NCBI GenBank assembly: GCA_029168955.1
Contig: JAPDOI010001171.1
Location: 62,001 to 126,000 of the forward strand
Source: Aplectana chamaeleonis
Taxonomy: Eukaryota; Nematoda; Chromadorea; Rhabditida; Cosmocercidae
DNA: 64,000 nucleotides
Reading direction: 5' to 3'
Shown here: positions 54,911 to 64,000 of the stretch, one piece after another
Position numbering within the stretch: position 1 is the stretch's first letter
How the letters are laid out: each line of letters begins with the position of its first letter
Program-made: the position numbers and the translations under genes
The notes under the pieces: generated by a model
What the model saw: the letters and a program-made list of their open reading frames with translations, nothing else
The model's database searches: none
Told to the model about the DNA's origin: nothing

Positions 54911-55458
54911 GCTCTCGATAAACCTCATCATAAATGTAGCCAATGATGGTGAGCGCCATTCCAGGTTGATATAGACCTGGAATGCTCCAGATGAAACAAC
55001 AGCCAGTAGGGTGAATATCGACCTAGTACTCAACCAGAGAAGCAAACATTGGTAAAAATGATAGAGCTCCAGTTAAGACTTTAGATAAAGCTGAACATAT
55101 ACAACAATCAATTTTTTAGTAGAATGTAACTACACCTTGCCCCAGGGCTGAGATTCACGATCGGCAATCCACTGAATGAAGTCGGGTTCACTGCGAAGTT
55201 TGCACACAATTTTAATGGCAAATCAAATCGAAACCCAGGGTTTGCGATTCAAGAATGCTTCCCTAGATTGTAGACCTCTAACACGGTAGGAAGCAACCAC
55301 GCGTTGCCGGGAGGCCCGCTCCTGCAAAATCGGCAGTGGACACATCAGCTGCACGACTTCGCTATCCTCTGACGTCCCATTCTCGCCCGTCACAGCACGC
55401 AACTATATATTGTTGTCTGCTGTCGAAAACCGATGCGTACAAATTGCACACCCATTCC
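54911..55458. other. unassigned; a minus-strand coding-like patch
   Basis: On the minus strand, 55143-55213 reads IKIVCKLRSEPDFIQWIADR and then ESQPWGK followed by GTGTAG, an exon-like patch with a donor but no visible acceptor. On the plus strand no further methyltransferase exon was found. CTCTAACACGGTAGGAAGCA near 55275 begins a GC-rich unassigned block. Confidence 0.3.
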
Positions 55459-56174
55459 TTTAGAGACAGTGTTAACGATGAGTTTTGTCCTCAGGTTTTT
55501 GGTGTCAAATACTGCATACACCGGCAGGTACTGAACGGGACAGTGTCGAAGAAGCGGCGAAAATGAGCCAGAATCGAAAAAAAGGTGGTGTGATTTCGTT
55601 AGCCCGTCAAGCCTCCTATGCTCGCCCCACCCCCCTTTCTGACGAGAGTCCGAACCTGTGGACGACTTCGATGGCAAATCACCAAAGACCCCGCCCCATC
55701 ACCAATGAACGGAGCAACTCGTCCTCGTCCGCATGTTTTGCTATTATTCTCGCATATGTTGACGAGCGTTTCAAGTTTCTTTTCCACTGACGTCGCCCAA
55801 TGCGTTATTGTTGCCTGATACTTAATTTTGCTCTGAATTCCACTTAAAACTCTTGGAAGCATCTTTACGCGATTTTTCTCGACATATTGTTTCTGTTTCC
55901 GAATTTTGATCAGAATTTCGGTTCAAAAAAGTGTTAATAACCTCAAACGGACCAAAAAAAGGGCGCTGAATGGATGCCGCCAGCTGATTCGAGTACTGCT
56001 AAAACTCATCCGGTTTTCTCCCTCGTCCCACAACTCGTCCACCTCGAGATTCTCCTGAGATGGTTGAAGCCTTCACATTGGCCGTTTTAAAAAAAATTTT
56101 GTCGTCTTTTCTCTCAAACTCTCTAATTTTATGTGAGCCACGGATATTGTTTTTGACGTGAACACTGCCTTTAA
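55459..56174 (+). mobile_element. TTAA element, diverged relative of family D
   Basis: The left end CTTTAGAGACAGTGTTAACGA (55459) and right end ACGTGAACACTGCCTTTAA (56174) are the family termini. The first about 100 bp follow family D (GTTTTTGG, TACTGAACGG, GAAGCGGCGAAAATG), and then the interior differs. It is about 715 bp and non-coding. Confidence 0.55.
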
Positions 56175-56404
56175 AGGCAGCATACTTTTTTCTCAAACGT
56201 GGTTGAGATAAGAACGTACGTCGAACTCTACGGCTTACGAAGCAAAGCCACCGCATTTTGAAGCGTCGAGAACCTCCCACATTCTCGTTACACGAGTAGC
56301 ACGTTTGGCTCCGCCCGTATTTTCACGTCCCCTGTAGTTGCCTTCCCCCTCCAAAACAATGGTGCTGTGCCATTCCCACCGTCTGTGACGTGTGTGGATT
56401 GCTT
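56169..56404 (+). mobile_element. left end of a TTAA element, truncated
   Basis: TTTAAAGGCAGCATACTTTT begins in the shared TTTAAA of the previous element and resembles the family E end. It lacks a right terminus before the next element begins. Confidence 0.45.
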
Positions 56405-56877
56405 GTTAAAGGCAAACCCCAACCTCAGAATAGTTTTTCCATCGTTTTGCCTTTCTTGAAAATGGTCCCACGCTGATTCCAATAATGTCTCTGGAATCGT
56501 ACAAGACCCCCTGGGAACGAAATTATGGCCCCTCAAAAATTTAGCTGCGGAAGCATGGTGGACGAGTTGTCCGGGGTTTGCAACTTTGGTCGTTTGCAAC
56601 CGATGTGTGCGAGCCGACCGGAACAAGGAGCGAAGTTGAGAATGAAGAGAAGAACGGGCCAATATTAAGAACTCGTCGCTCATCCGCCACTATCGAGCTT
56701 GAAAGATTGTAAAAGGGGCGTACCGAAGTGGCTTCCTGGTGTGGGAGCCCCAGGTTGGCTTCCTTTTATAACTCGCTTATTCGGAGGAATTAAGGCAGGT
56801 GCTATATAGAGTGGGTCTAGTTCACAATCCTGTGGAAATCTCAGATTTTGCGCCTGAGCTTGGACTGTGCCTTTAAA
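56405..56877 (+). mobile_element. TTAA element family A, diverged copy
   Basis: It begins GTTAAAGGCAAACCCCAACC and ends GGACTGTGCCTTTAA. The left interior is that of family A (GTACAAGACC, AAGCATGGTGGACGAGTTGT, GAGAATGAAGAGAAGAACGG). The right interior (GTACCGAAGTGGCTTCCTGG) is unlike the other A copies. Confidence 0.65.
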
Positions 56878-56965
56878 GGCAGTGTTCACGATGGAAACCG
56901 TTTTCGAGTTTTCAGCGGAAATTGAAACCCGCGGGGCTCATGGCAGCAGCAATGTCGAAAAATGG
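56872..56965 (+). mobile_element. truncated TTAA element left end
   Basis: TTTAAAGGCAGTGTTCACGA at 56872 opens a copy of which only about 90 bp are left before the next element starts at 56966. Confidence 0.5.
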
Positions 56966-57456
56966 TTAAAGGTACTGTTCGCGATAAAAATCGCTTTTCT
57001 GTTTTTTTGCCTCTCTTAAAACCGGTCCCATTCTGATTCCAATGATGCTTCTGAAATCGTACAAGACCTTCTGGGAATGGAGTTATGGTCCCTCAGATAT
57101 TGAGCTAGGGAAGCATGGTGGACGAGTTGTCCGAGGCTTGTAACTTCCCTCTTTTGCAGTCAATGTACGCGAGCTGACCTGAGTAAAGAGAGAAGTTGAG
57201 AGTGAAAAGAAGAACGGGGCTTTTGATCGGAAACCATCGCTCATCTCCCGATTTCTAGTGTTCCTTTGTTCACGTCGAGGGGCGGAAAGGGGCCGGACTT
57301 GCCCCAATCTGCGGGGTTTGCCCACTTTTCTAAGCCGTTTTGCGGCTCCTGGGTAGCTTTTCGTCCTATTTCTTGGACGCTGTTCTGCTTCTGAGAGCCA
57401 CGAGAAGCGTTTGTCATGGAAAATTCGAGGATGAAGTTTATCGTGAACAGTGCCTT
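56966..57456 (+). mobile_element. TTAA element family A, full-length copy
   Basis: It begins GGTTAAAGGTACTGTTCGCG and ends TTATCGTGAACAGTGCCTTTAA, about 490 bp. It is the same variant as 6954-7450 in opposite orientation: GAGTAAAGAGAGAAGTTGAG, CCACTTTTCTAAGCCGTTTT and CTGCTTCTGAGAGCCACGAG. Confidence 0.8.
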
Positions 57457-58160
57457 TAAAAAGAGCTCCAATTAGCCCTATACGGCCCTGAACTTCTGGA
57501 CTGGGATTCATGAACCACAAACCGTGGGCTACAGTTGGGTCTGCGGCGGAAATAGCACGCATCATTTGGAGGCAAACCCAACCGCAGCCCATGGTTTGCA
57601 TTCATGAATCCCAGCCAGGTATCGGCGCGGGGTGTGGATACCCACATCGGGGGGTCTGAGCTGCGCAGTGGTGGAGGGAGGGGGGTCTGAGCTCCACCGG
57701 GAGACCACATGAACCATTCTGACCGTGGGTAGTAGGTACAATCTAAAAAACTTTTTTGCCAATGGTTCGGTAATACCGTCTGATAAACATGAAACCTTGT
57801 AGTAATTAAATTAACGTAAATGTTGAAATTATAGTAAAGGTTCTCCTACGATTGAATATATAAGGCACATAGGTTCTGGGCGTGTATCCTGGATAGTTGT
57901 GTACTGAATTGCAAATAAGAACAGATTGGAAAGCTACGGAATGGGGCAGGAAAGCAAAGAGAGGACGCGATGAATAAAGTTTTGGCAAAGGCAGAAGAAC
58001 GACAGAGGATGTACCTAAAGAAATAAATATGTTTTCTAAGAGAAAGAACAGGTCACTTTTAAATGTATGGAAAACACGCTTCAATAAGTGGTTGGATACG
58101 AAAATAGGTGCTTCAACATAATCCACACCAAACATGGCAAAAACACTTTCCGCTATTAGT
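57457..58160. other. inverted words around 57500-57620, otherwise unassigned
   Basis: TGGGATTCATGAACCACAAA and CCGTGGGCTACAGTTGGGT at 57500-57541 are inversely repeated near 57573-57615, making a hairpin of about 120 bp. The rest to 58160 shows no gene; the frame at 57806-58135 (minus) is unrecognised. Confidence 0.4.
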
Positions 58161-58808
58161 CGAAAAAGAGCGTCATCTGAATCTGAGTTACGTTTCGAAT
58201 TTCATTTCTCGAAACCCACTCATACACCAAACACACGACACGGATTCGATCCCGCAAAGTGCTTAATTTTTGCAAGACGTTAGACCTCAAATTTTTTTGC
58301 AAAGTAAGGGTCACGAAAATATAATATTCGAGTCGAGAGTGGTAGATTTGCTCTATATACAAATTTTCAGTCTCTAAGATGGACGTTGAAAGGCTTTTCC
58401 CTGTGTGGCCCACACCTGTCGCAGGTGCGATCGCGCTGGAAGTCTACATTTTTGCAAGGTATGAGTCAGTAGAATACGATGATCGAGTCCAGCGTGGTCG
58501 ATTCATCTCATATACTCACTTTCACCGTCCAACGTAGATGCTGAACACCGCTGCAGTGTAAGGCCTCACACTTTTCTCACGTGCGGTCCCGCCGGAAGTC
58601 GTCAATTTCGAAATTTGGGTGTGACGAGAGTAGGATATTTGAGTCCAGCGTGGTCGACTTACCCTGTGTGCAATCTTTTACCGCCTCAGCATAACGCCGA
58701 AGAGCGCTACATAGGAAGCGGAACAAGGTAAAAAAACGTAAAAAAACGTCAAAGTCCACAAACCTGGAATCCTCATACTTAAAGCAGTTATGCCCCGATG
58801 TTTGTATT

Positions 58809-59247
<439 letters not shown>

Positions 59248-59250
<3 letters not shown>

Positions 59251-59514
59251 TGCGTTTCCATGCGGATCTCCGCAATGGACGATCAAATTAGGGATGAAAT
59301 GGTACCAACATTTGGGTGGGTGGGACATCCATCGATTACCAAAAAATTAGCCTGAATCGCCTCTTGCGCGCCTCGGGGCAACCGAGTTTGTCTGTGGGGC
59401 GCACTTTTGGCCTTGGGTCATGAAAACTTCTGTCAGTCGTGTAACGCTAGAAAGGATAAGCTCTAATCAAGGCGACAGGTATTTAGTAATGGTGGATGGG
59501 ACGCCGCTCAGAAC
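59248..59514. other. unassigned spacer
   Basis: Sequence between the TG tract and the minisatellite. No gene or repeat was seen. Confidence 0.4.
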
Positions 59515-60480
59515 CGCCAGGGTTTGAGGAGTGTGCAGGACGTTATCGATAGTGTGCAGGACCTCAGTGGTATAGAAGTGTACAGGATGTCATAAAAAGT
59601 GTGCAGGACCCCGGTGAGAGTGTGTAGGACGTCGTAAAAAGTGTGCAGGACCCCAGTGGGAGTGCGCAGTACCCAAATGGGAGTGTGCAGGACGTCATAG
59701 AAGGTGTGCAGGACCCCGGTGAGAGTGTGCAGAACGTCGTAGAAAGTGTGCAGGACCACAGCGGGAGTGTGCAGAACGTCGTAGAAAGTGTGCAGGACCC
59801 CAGTGGGAGTGTGCAGAACCCAAATGGGAGTGTGCAGGACGTCATAGAAGGTGTGCAGGACCCCAGTGGGAGTGTGCAGGACCCAAATGCGAGTGTGCAG
59901 GACGTCGTAAAAAGTGTGCAGGACCACAGTGGGAGTGTGTAGGACGTCATAGAAAGTGTGCAGGACCCCAGTGGAAGTGTGTAGGACCCCAGTGAGAGTG
60001 TGCAGGACCCCAGTGGGAGTGTGCAGAACCCCCAGTGGGAGTGCGCGGAACCTAAATGGGAGTGTGCAGAACGTCATAGAAAGTGAGCAGGACCCCAGTG
60101 GAAAGGTGCAGGACCCCACTGGGAGTGTGCAGGACCCCCAGTGGGAGTGCGCGGAACCCAAATGGGAGTGTGCAGAACGTCATAGAAAGTGTACAGGACC
60201 TTAGTAGGGGTGTGCAGGACCCAAATGAGAGTGGGCAGGACGTCATAGAAAGTGTGCAGGACCCCAGTGGGAGTGTGCAGAACGTCGTATCAAGTGTGCA
60301 GGATCCTAGTGGATGTGTGCAGGACCCGAATGGAAATGTGCAGGACATCATCGAAAGTGCGCAGGTCCCCAGTAAGAATGTGCAGGACGTCATGGAATAG
60401 GTACAGTACCCCAGTAGCGGTGTGCAGTACGTCGTGAAATGTGTTCAGGACCCAGGTGGGAATGTGCAGGACGTCATGAA
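59515..60480. repeat. 21-bp minisatellite, copy family 3
   Basis: About 45 units of 21 bp alternate between GTGTGCAGGACCCCAGTGGG and GTGTGCAGGACGTCATAGAA types, often in pairs of 42 bp. One type resembles the complement of the unit at 17530 (AGCGTGCTCCGCGTCATGGA), and the other the unit at 52100. It is open in several frames because of its period; no gene is called. Confidence 0.85.
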
Positions 60481-61189
60481 GAAAGTAGAATTGAAACAGC
60501 GAGATTTTGCCAATTTTTCATGCGGAATTTTAGCCTTTGTGTAGCGAAGAAAACAGATAGGAAATCATGTATCTTGAGAAGCGTGCAACGCGTTTTGAGG
60601 AGTACCCGAAACTCTGGAGACACTTCCTCGCCAGTCTGACGAAACAAGCAGCAGCACCACTTCCGCATCTTCTCTGTTCGTCACACATTGCAACGGCTCA
60701 GTCATTTTGATTCACTAACTTCCATAAACCAGTTTTATATTTGTTGAAAGTCTGAGCTTATCAAAAACTGCTTCACAAAAACATAAACATCCACGGACAT
60801 ATTTCATTTATTGAGAACAAAGGCATGGTGTTGGTCAACAAGGGAAACCACATCTAGATTGCGAGTGCTTTTTTCTTAACATGACAGGGATGGTAAAGCG
60901 AGAATAATAGCTTGGGTACATTACAGACGGAAGGGGTCGTAAATAAGATGCCGGTAGCCACCGACGATTTACCGCTGGTTTCTTATGTTTTGCTTTTTAA
61001 TCCCACATTTTCATACCCGAAGACCTGCTGTGAATGTGCGGCAGCCTGCTCTGCTCAGGAGAGTTCATACGGACAGCAACTTTCGGATAGACGGAAGGCA
61101 GTCAACACCGTTTTGTCAGAATAATCTGCCCCAGGAAGCTAGCGCACGTGAAAGTTTTCTTGAGCGAAAACTTCGCTAGGTCTCGCTAG
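60481..61189. other. no recognised gene
   Basis: Frames of 60-70 codons at 60912-61124 and 60985-61179 have no motif. No terminal repeats were seen. It lies inside the 4-kb inverted repeat. Confidence 0.4.
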
Positions 61190-61574
61190 TAGGGTTTTAA
61201 AACACCTGTAACCAAACTTCCAAAACAGTTACCCCGGGTTTGAGCAAAATTAAGAAACTAGGTTTGTAACCCTACCGAATGATAACTCTACCGAATGAAA
61301 CCTTACTCGCTTCCAGAGGACGCCTTACAAAAAAATGTACTAGGTGTGGACATTTGATGTTTTGAGCATAAATGTCCACACCTAAATACACTGGCTAGGT
61401 GTGGACATTTATGCTGAAAACATCAAATGTCCACACCCAGTAAAATTTTTTGTAAAGCGTCCTCTGGGATCGGATAAGGTTTCATTTGGTAGATTTACAA
61501 GCCTAGTTTCTTAATTTTGCTCAAACCCGAGACAGCTCATTTGCAACTTAAGTTACAGCTGTTTTAAGACCCTA
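61190..61574. mobile_element. foldback with TA duplication
   Basis: GGGTTTTAAAACACCTGTAA (61192) is mirrored by TTACAGCTGTTTTAAGACCC ending at 61572, with TA at 61190-61191 and 61573-61574. The arms of about 185 bp pair (GTTTGAGCAAAATTAAGAAA, CATTTGATGTTTTGAGCATA) around a centre of about 15 nt. The TA target fits Tc1/mariner-type non-autonomous elements. Confidence 0.75.
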
Positions 61575-62358
61575 TTTTAGGTTTGCTGACTTTGACGTTT
61601 TTTTTACGTTTTTTTACCTTGTTCCGCTTCCTACGTAGCGCTCTTCGGCGTTACGCTGAGGCGGTAAAGGATTGCACACAGAGTAAATCGACCACGCTGG
61701 ACTCAAATATCCTACTCTCGTCACACCTAAATTTCGAAATTGACGACTTCCGGCGGGACCACACTTGAGAAAAGTGTGAGGTCTTATACTGTAGCGGTGT
61801 TCAGCATCTATGTTGGACGGTGAAAGTGAGTATATGGGATAAATCGACCACGCTGGACTCGATCGTCGTTTTCTTCTGACTCATACCTTGCAAAAATGTA
61901 GACTTCCAGCGCGACCGCACCTACGATAGGTGTGGGCCACACAGAGAAGTGCCTTTCAGCGTCCATCTTAGAGACTGAAAATTTGTATATAGGGTAAATC
62001 TACCACTCTCGACTCGAATATCTTGTTTTCGTGACCCTTACTTTGCAAAAAAAAATGTGAGGTCTAACGTCTTGCAAAAATTAGGCACTTTGCGGGATCG
62101 AACCCGTGTCGTGTGTTTGGTGTATGAGTGGGTTTCGGAGAATGAAATTCGAAACGTAACCAGATTAGATGACGCTCTTTCGAACCAGAAGTCTATACAT
62201 CTGGAGTAACATGTTCTTCTTGGACTTGCGATATGAATTTACGAACTCATATTAATTTAAAAACACATTTATTTCTTCGAGACATCCCTTATTATTGAAC
62301 TTAGCCAATCCCTTCATCTTTTACCGCTTCTTTTTCACCACATATTTACCTTAGCTTC

Positions 62359-62525
62359 CTACCGGAAATCATTCACAATTTCTGGAAACACGTTCAAACC
62401 TATGTGTCTTACATTCAACATTAGGAGAGCCTTCACTATAACCAAAACCCTTACTTTAGCTAAGATTTTCAAAAACGCAGGCAACTTCATGTAATCCGTC
62501 AAGAAAAACCTCGTCCGTGATCTTT
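62359..62525 (-). CDS. weak candidate terminal exon
   Basis: On the minus strand a frame containing MKLPAFLKILAKVRVLVIVK ends NVFPEIVNDFR at a TAG at 62359-62361. AATAAA follows about 90 bp downstream on the same strand. There is no convincing acceptor, and a second frame is also open here. No family is recognised. Confidence 0.2.
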
Positions 62526-63282
62526 TTCAATGTCAATGTCTTGTTTTTTTGAAATGGTTGTTCTTCTTCAAATTATGCATCTTTGAGAAAAAGTTTCTCC
62601 TTTTGTTTTAATTTTACTGCAAAAACAGACAATTAACACTCCTGGGAGGAGGTCCGAGAAGATCGCCAAAAGTTTGCTTTTAGAGGGGGGGGGGGGATCT
62701 GAGGAAATTCAGCCTTGTCCACACCTCGTGCCGAACCCTGATCCCAGCCTTGTGTAGAGCGCACTCCCCCCCCACACTTCCCTCAACGGCCACTGATCGA
62801 AGCAAACAACTGAAAAAAATCTACTCTTAGGAAGTAACAATATTTAAATAGGGTGAGTTTGTTCGATCCGTGCATCATGGGGGATGGTTTGATCATTTGA
62901 TAGCCGTATGTTTTGCTGAAGTCAATTTTTCCGTTGTTTGCTTCGATTAATAGGCGACGAGAGGAGTTGGCGGGGGTTGCGCTTTGCATACAAGTCCAGG
63001 CAGACCGTTGTCCAAGACCTCGACGAAGCTACGTTCCCCCCCCCCTTGAAGATCAAAATTTTTGAAAAATGTTCAAAGCTTTTACGTCCCCTTCAGGTTC
63101 TGAACTTCCTATCCTACTTAGCCTCGGGGAATGCAGTTTTGACTCGCCCTTAAGCAACAACATCTGTGTTGAGAAAGAAGTAATTAAAATTGTGACACAG
63201 ATCGCCTCGCAATCTCATGATGGCATAACAGAAAAATGTACAGAATTTTAAAAAAATGCTGGATTCTTGTTCCTTGCTTGCA
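62526..63282. other. no recognised gene; G and C homopolymers
   Basis: A GGGGGGGGGG run near 62687 and C runs near 62768 and 63040 are noted. Short frames near 62938-63251 show no motif. Confidence 0.4.
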
Positions 63283-63898
63283 TTAAAGGCATCGTACACG
63301 ATGAAAACCATACTTGGGTTTTTGACTTTTTCGTGTTGTTATATCCCTGTAGTGACGGAAGGTTGCAAAAAGCCCCCTCAAAAACGTCAACTTTTCAAGA
63401 AAAACCCATTTCGAGAAAGCTTGATACAAATTTGAAGTTCCCGCCGACATCAATATGGGATAGTTGCGCGAAGAACGCAAGGAACACTTTGACGATTCGT
63501 TCCTTAGCGCAGCGTAGGAAGCAATTCACCGAGAACGTCATTCAGACGAGCGATCTTTTTTTCTTGAACGAAGCTAGAAAGGGTTACTAACCTGCTGCAT
63601 CCATTGCTGCCAGCAACTTTCAATCGATGCCGAACGTGAAATCGAGTGGCGTGTGAATTGCGCCCTACGACACGTCAACGCACGATCGCCGGCAGCAGCC
63701 ACGGAGTTTCGATCCTTGTAACAACGGATCGACCCCAAGGCCGGCCCCCAAAACCCAGGAAGCCCTATTGAGGTAAGCGAATCTCCATTCAGAGGCGATT
63801 TTGAAACTCCAAACTTTGTGTGTGACATTATTATGACCCACTAGTCCGACTGAACGCAAAAGCTGGAATTTGGTTTTCATCGTGTACGATGCCTTTAA
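63283..63898 (+). mobile_element. TTAA element family H, copy 2
   Basis: It begins ATTAAAGGCATCGTACACGA and ends ATCGTGTACGATGCCTTTAA. The first 280 bp follow 23240-23782 (CTCAAAAACGTCAACTTTTC, GGGATAGTTGCGCGAAGAAC, GCGCAGCGTAGGAAGCAAT). The right part (CGATCGCCGGCAGCAGCC, CCCAAAACCCAGGAAGCC) differs. It is about 616 bp and non-coding. Confidence 0.75.
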
Positions 63899-64000
63899 GA
63901 GATGGCGCTTCTATGAGGGCATTCCCGGGTCACAACCAGCATTTTTGACTTTGTGTAAGATTAAAGATGAGATGCAACTCAAATTTAAAATTTAAGTTGC
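63899..64000. other. unassigned end of window
   Basis: AT-rich. AACTCAAATTTAAAATTTAA at the edge is self-complementary, possibly the start of another palindrome cut by the window end. Confidence 0.35.

Noticed and set aside
57083..57601. 172-codon minus-strand frame
   Set aside because: It reads across a TTAA element of family A, which is non-coding in its other copies.

Overview
The window reads as a repeat-rich stretch of a eukaryotic nuclear genome, most likely a nematode (inference). Nothing bacterial or viral is seen: there are no operons, ribosome-binding sites or CRISPR array. Pointers to an invertebrate such as a nematode are the decayed CR1-like LINE copies, a mariner relic, many palindromic elements ending in TTAA/TTTAAA, very short candidate introns, and a fragment of a spermidine-synthase-like methyltransferase gene. 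Species cannot be fixed from sequence alone, and no complete host gene is visible.

Layout. 1-9 kb: a possible host exon, a foldback split by hAT-like element 1, hAT-like element 2 (perfect 8-bp target duplication), and a giant inverted repeat with two TTAA elements at its centre. 9-14 kb: several weak host exon candidates, tRNA-like sequences, a TTAA element and a near-perfect 820-bp foldback. 14-17.2 kb: a nest in which a TTAA element sits in a mariner that sits in one arm of a palindrome whose centre is another foldback. 17.5 kb: a 42-bp minisatellite. 18-25 kb: CR1 3' ends and TTAA elements. 25-29.4 kb: a TTAA element split by hAT-like element 3, which carries three more TTAA elements. 29.5-32 kb: foldbacks. 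32.5-38.1 kb: one long decayed CR1-like LINE (ORF1, endonuclease, reverse transcriptase) interrupted by hAT-like element 4 (perfect 8-bp duplication) and two GC-rich foldbacks. 39.2-49.4 kb: a 10-kb GC-rich satellite in which each 51-60-bp monomer carries two GCGAAGC-centred hairpins. 49.5-53.5 kb: CR1 tail, TTAA element, foldback, TG microsatellite, 42-bp minisatellite, 225-bp-arm palindrome. 53.6-54.2 kb: three in-phase exons of the methyltransferase-like gene, followed directly by a foldback. 55-57.5 kb: TTAA elements. 58.1-62.2 kb: a 4-kb inverted repeat enclosing a second TG tract, a 21-bp minisatellite and a foldback with TA duplication. 63.3-63.9 kb: a TTAA element.

Family letters are mine. 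A, C, D, E, G and H all begin TTAAAGGCA and end TGCCTTTAA but have unrelated interiors. B is a GC-rich short repeat, F a 150-bp palindrome and J a 170-bp dispersed repeat. The window works as a transposon graveyard with a clear order of insertions rather than as a set of cooperating genes. The strongest unexplained signals are the hairpin satellite, the element-specific subterminal arrays of the hAT-like elements, the shared TTAA ends on unrelated interiors, and three related 21/42-bp minisatellites.
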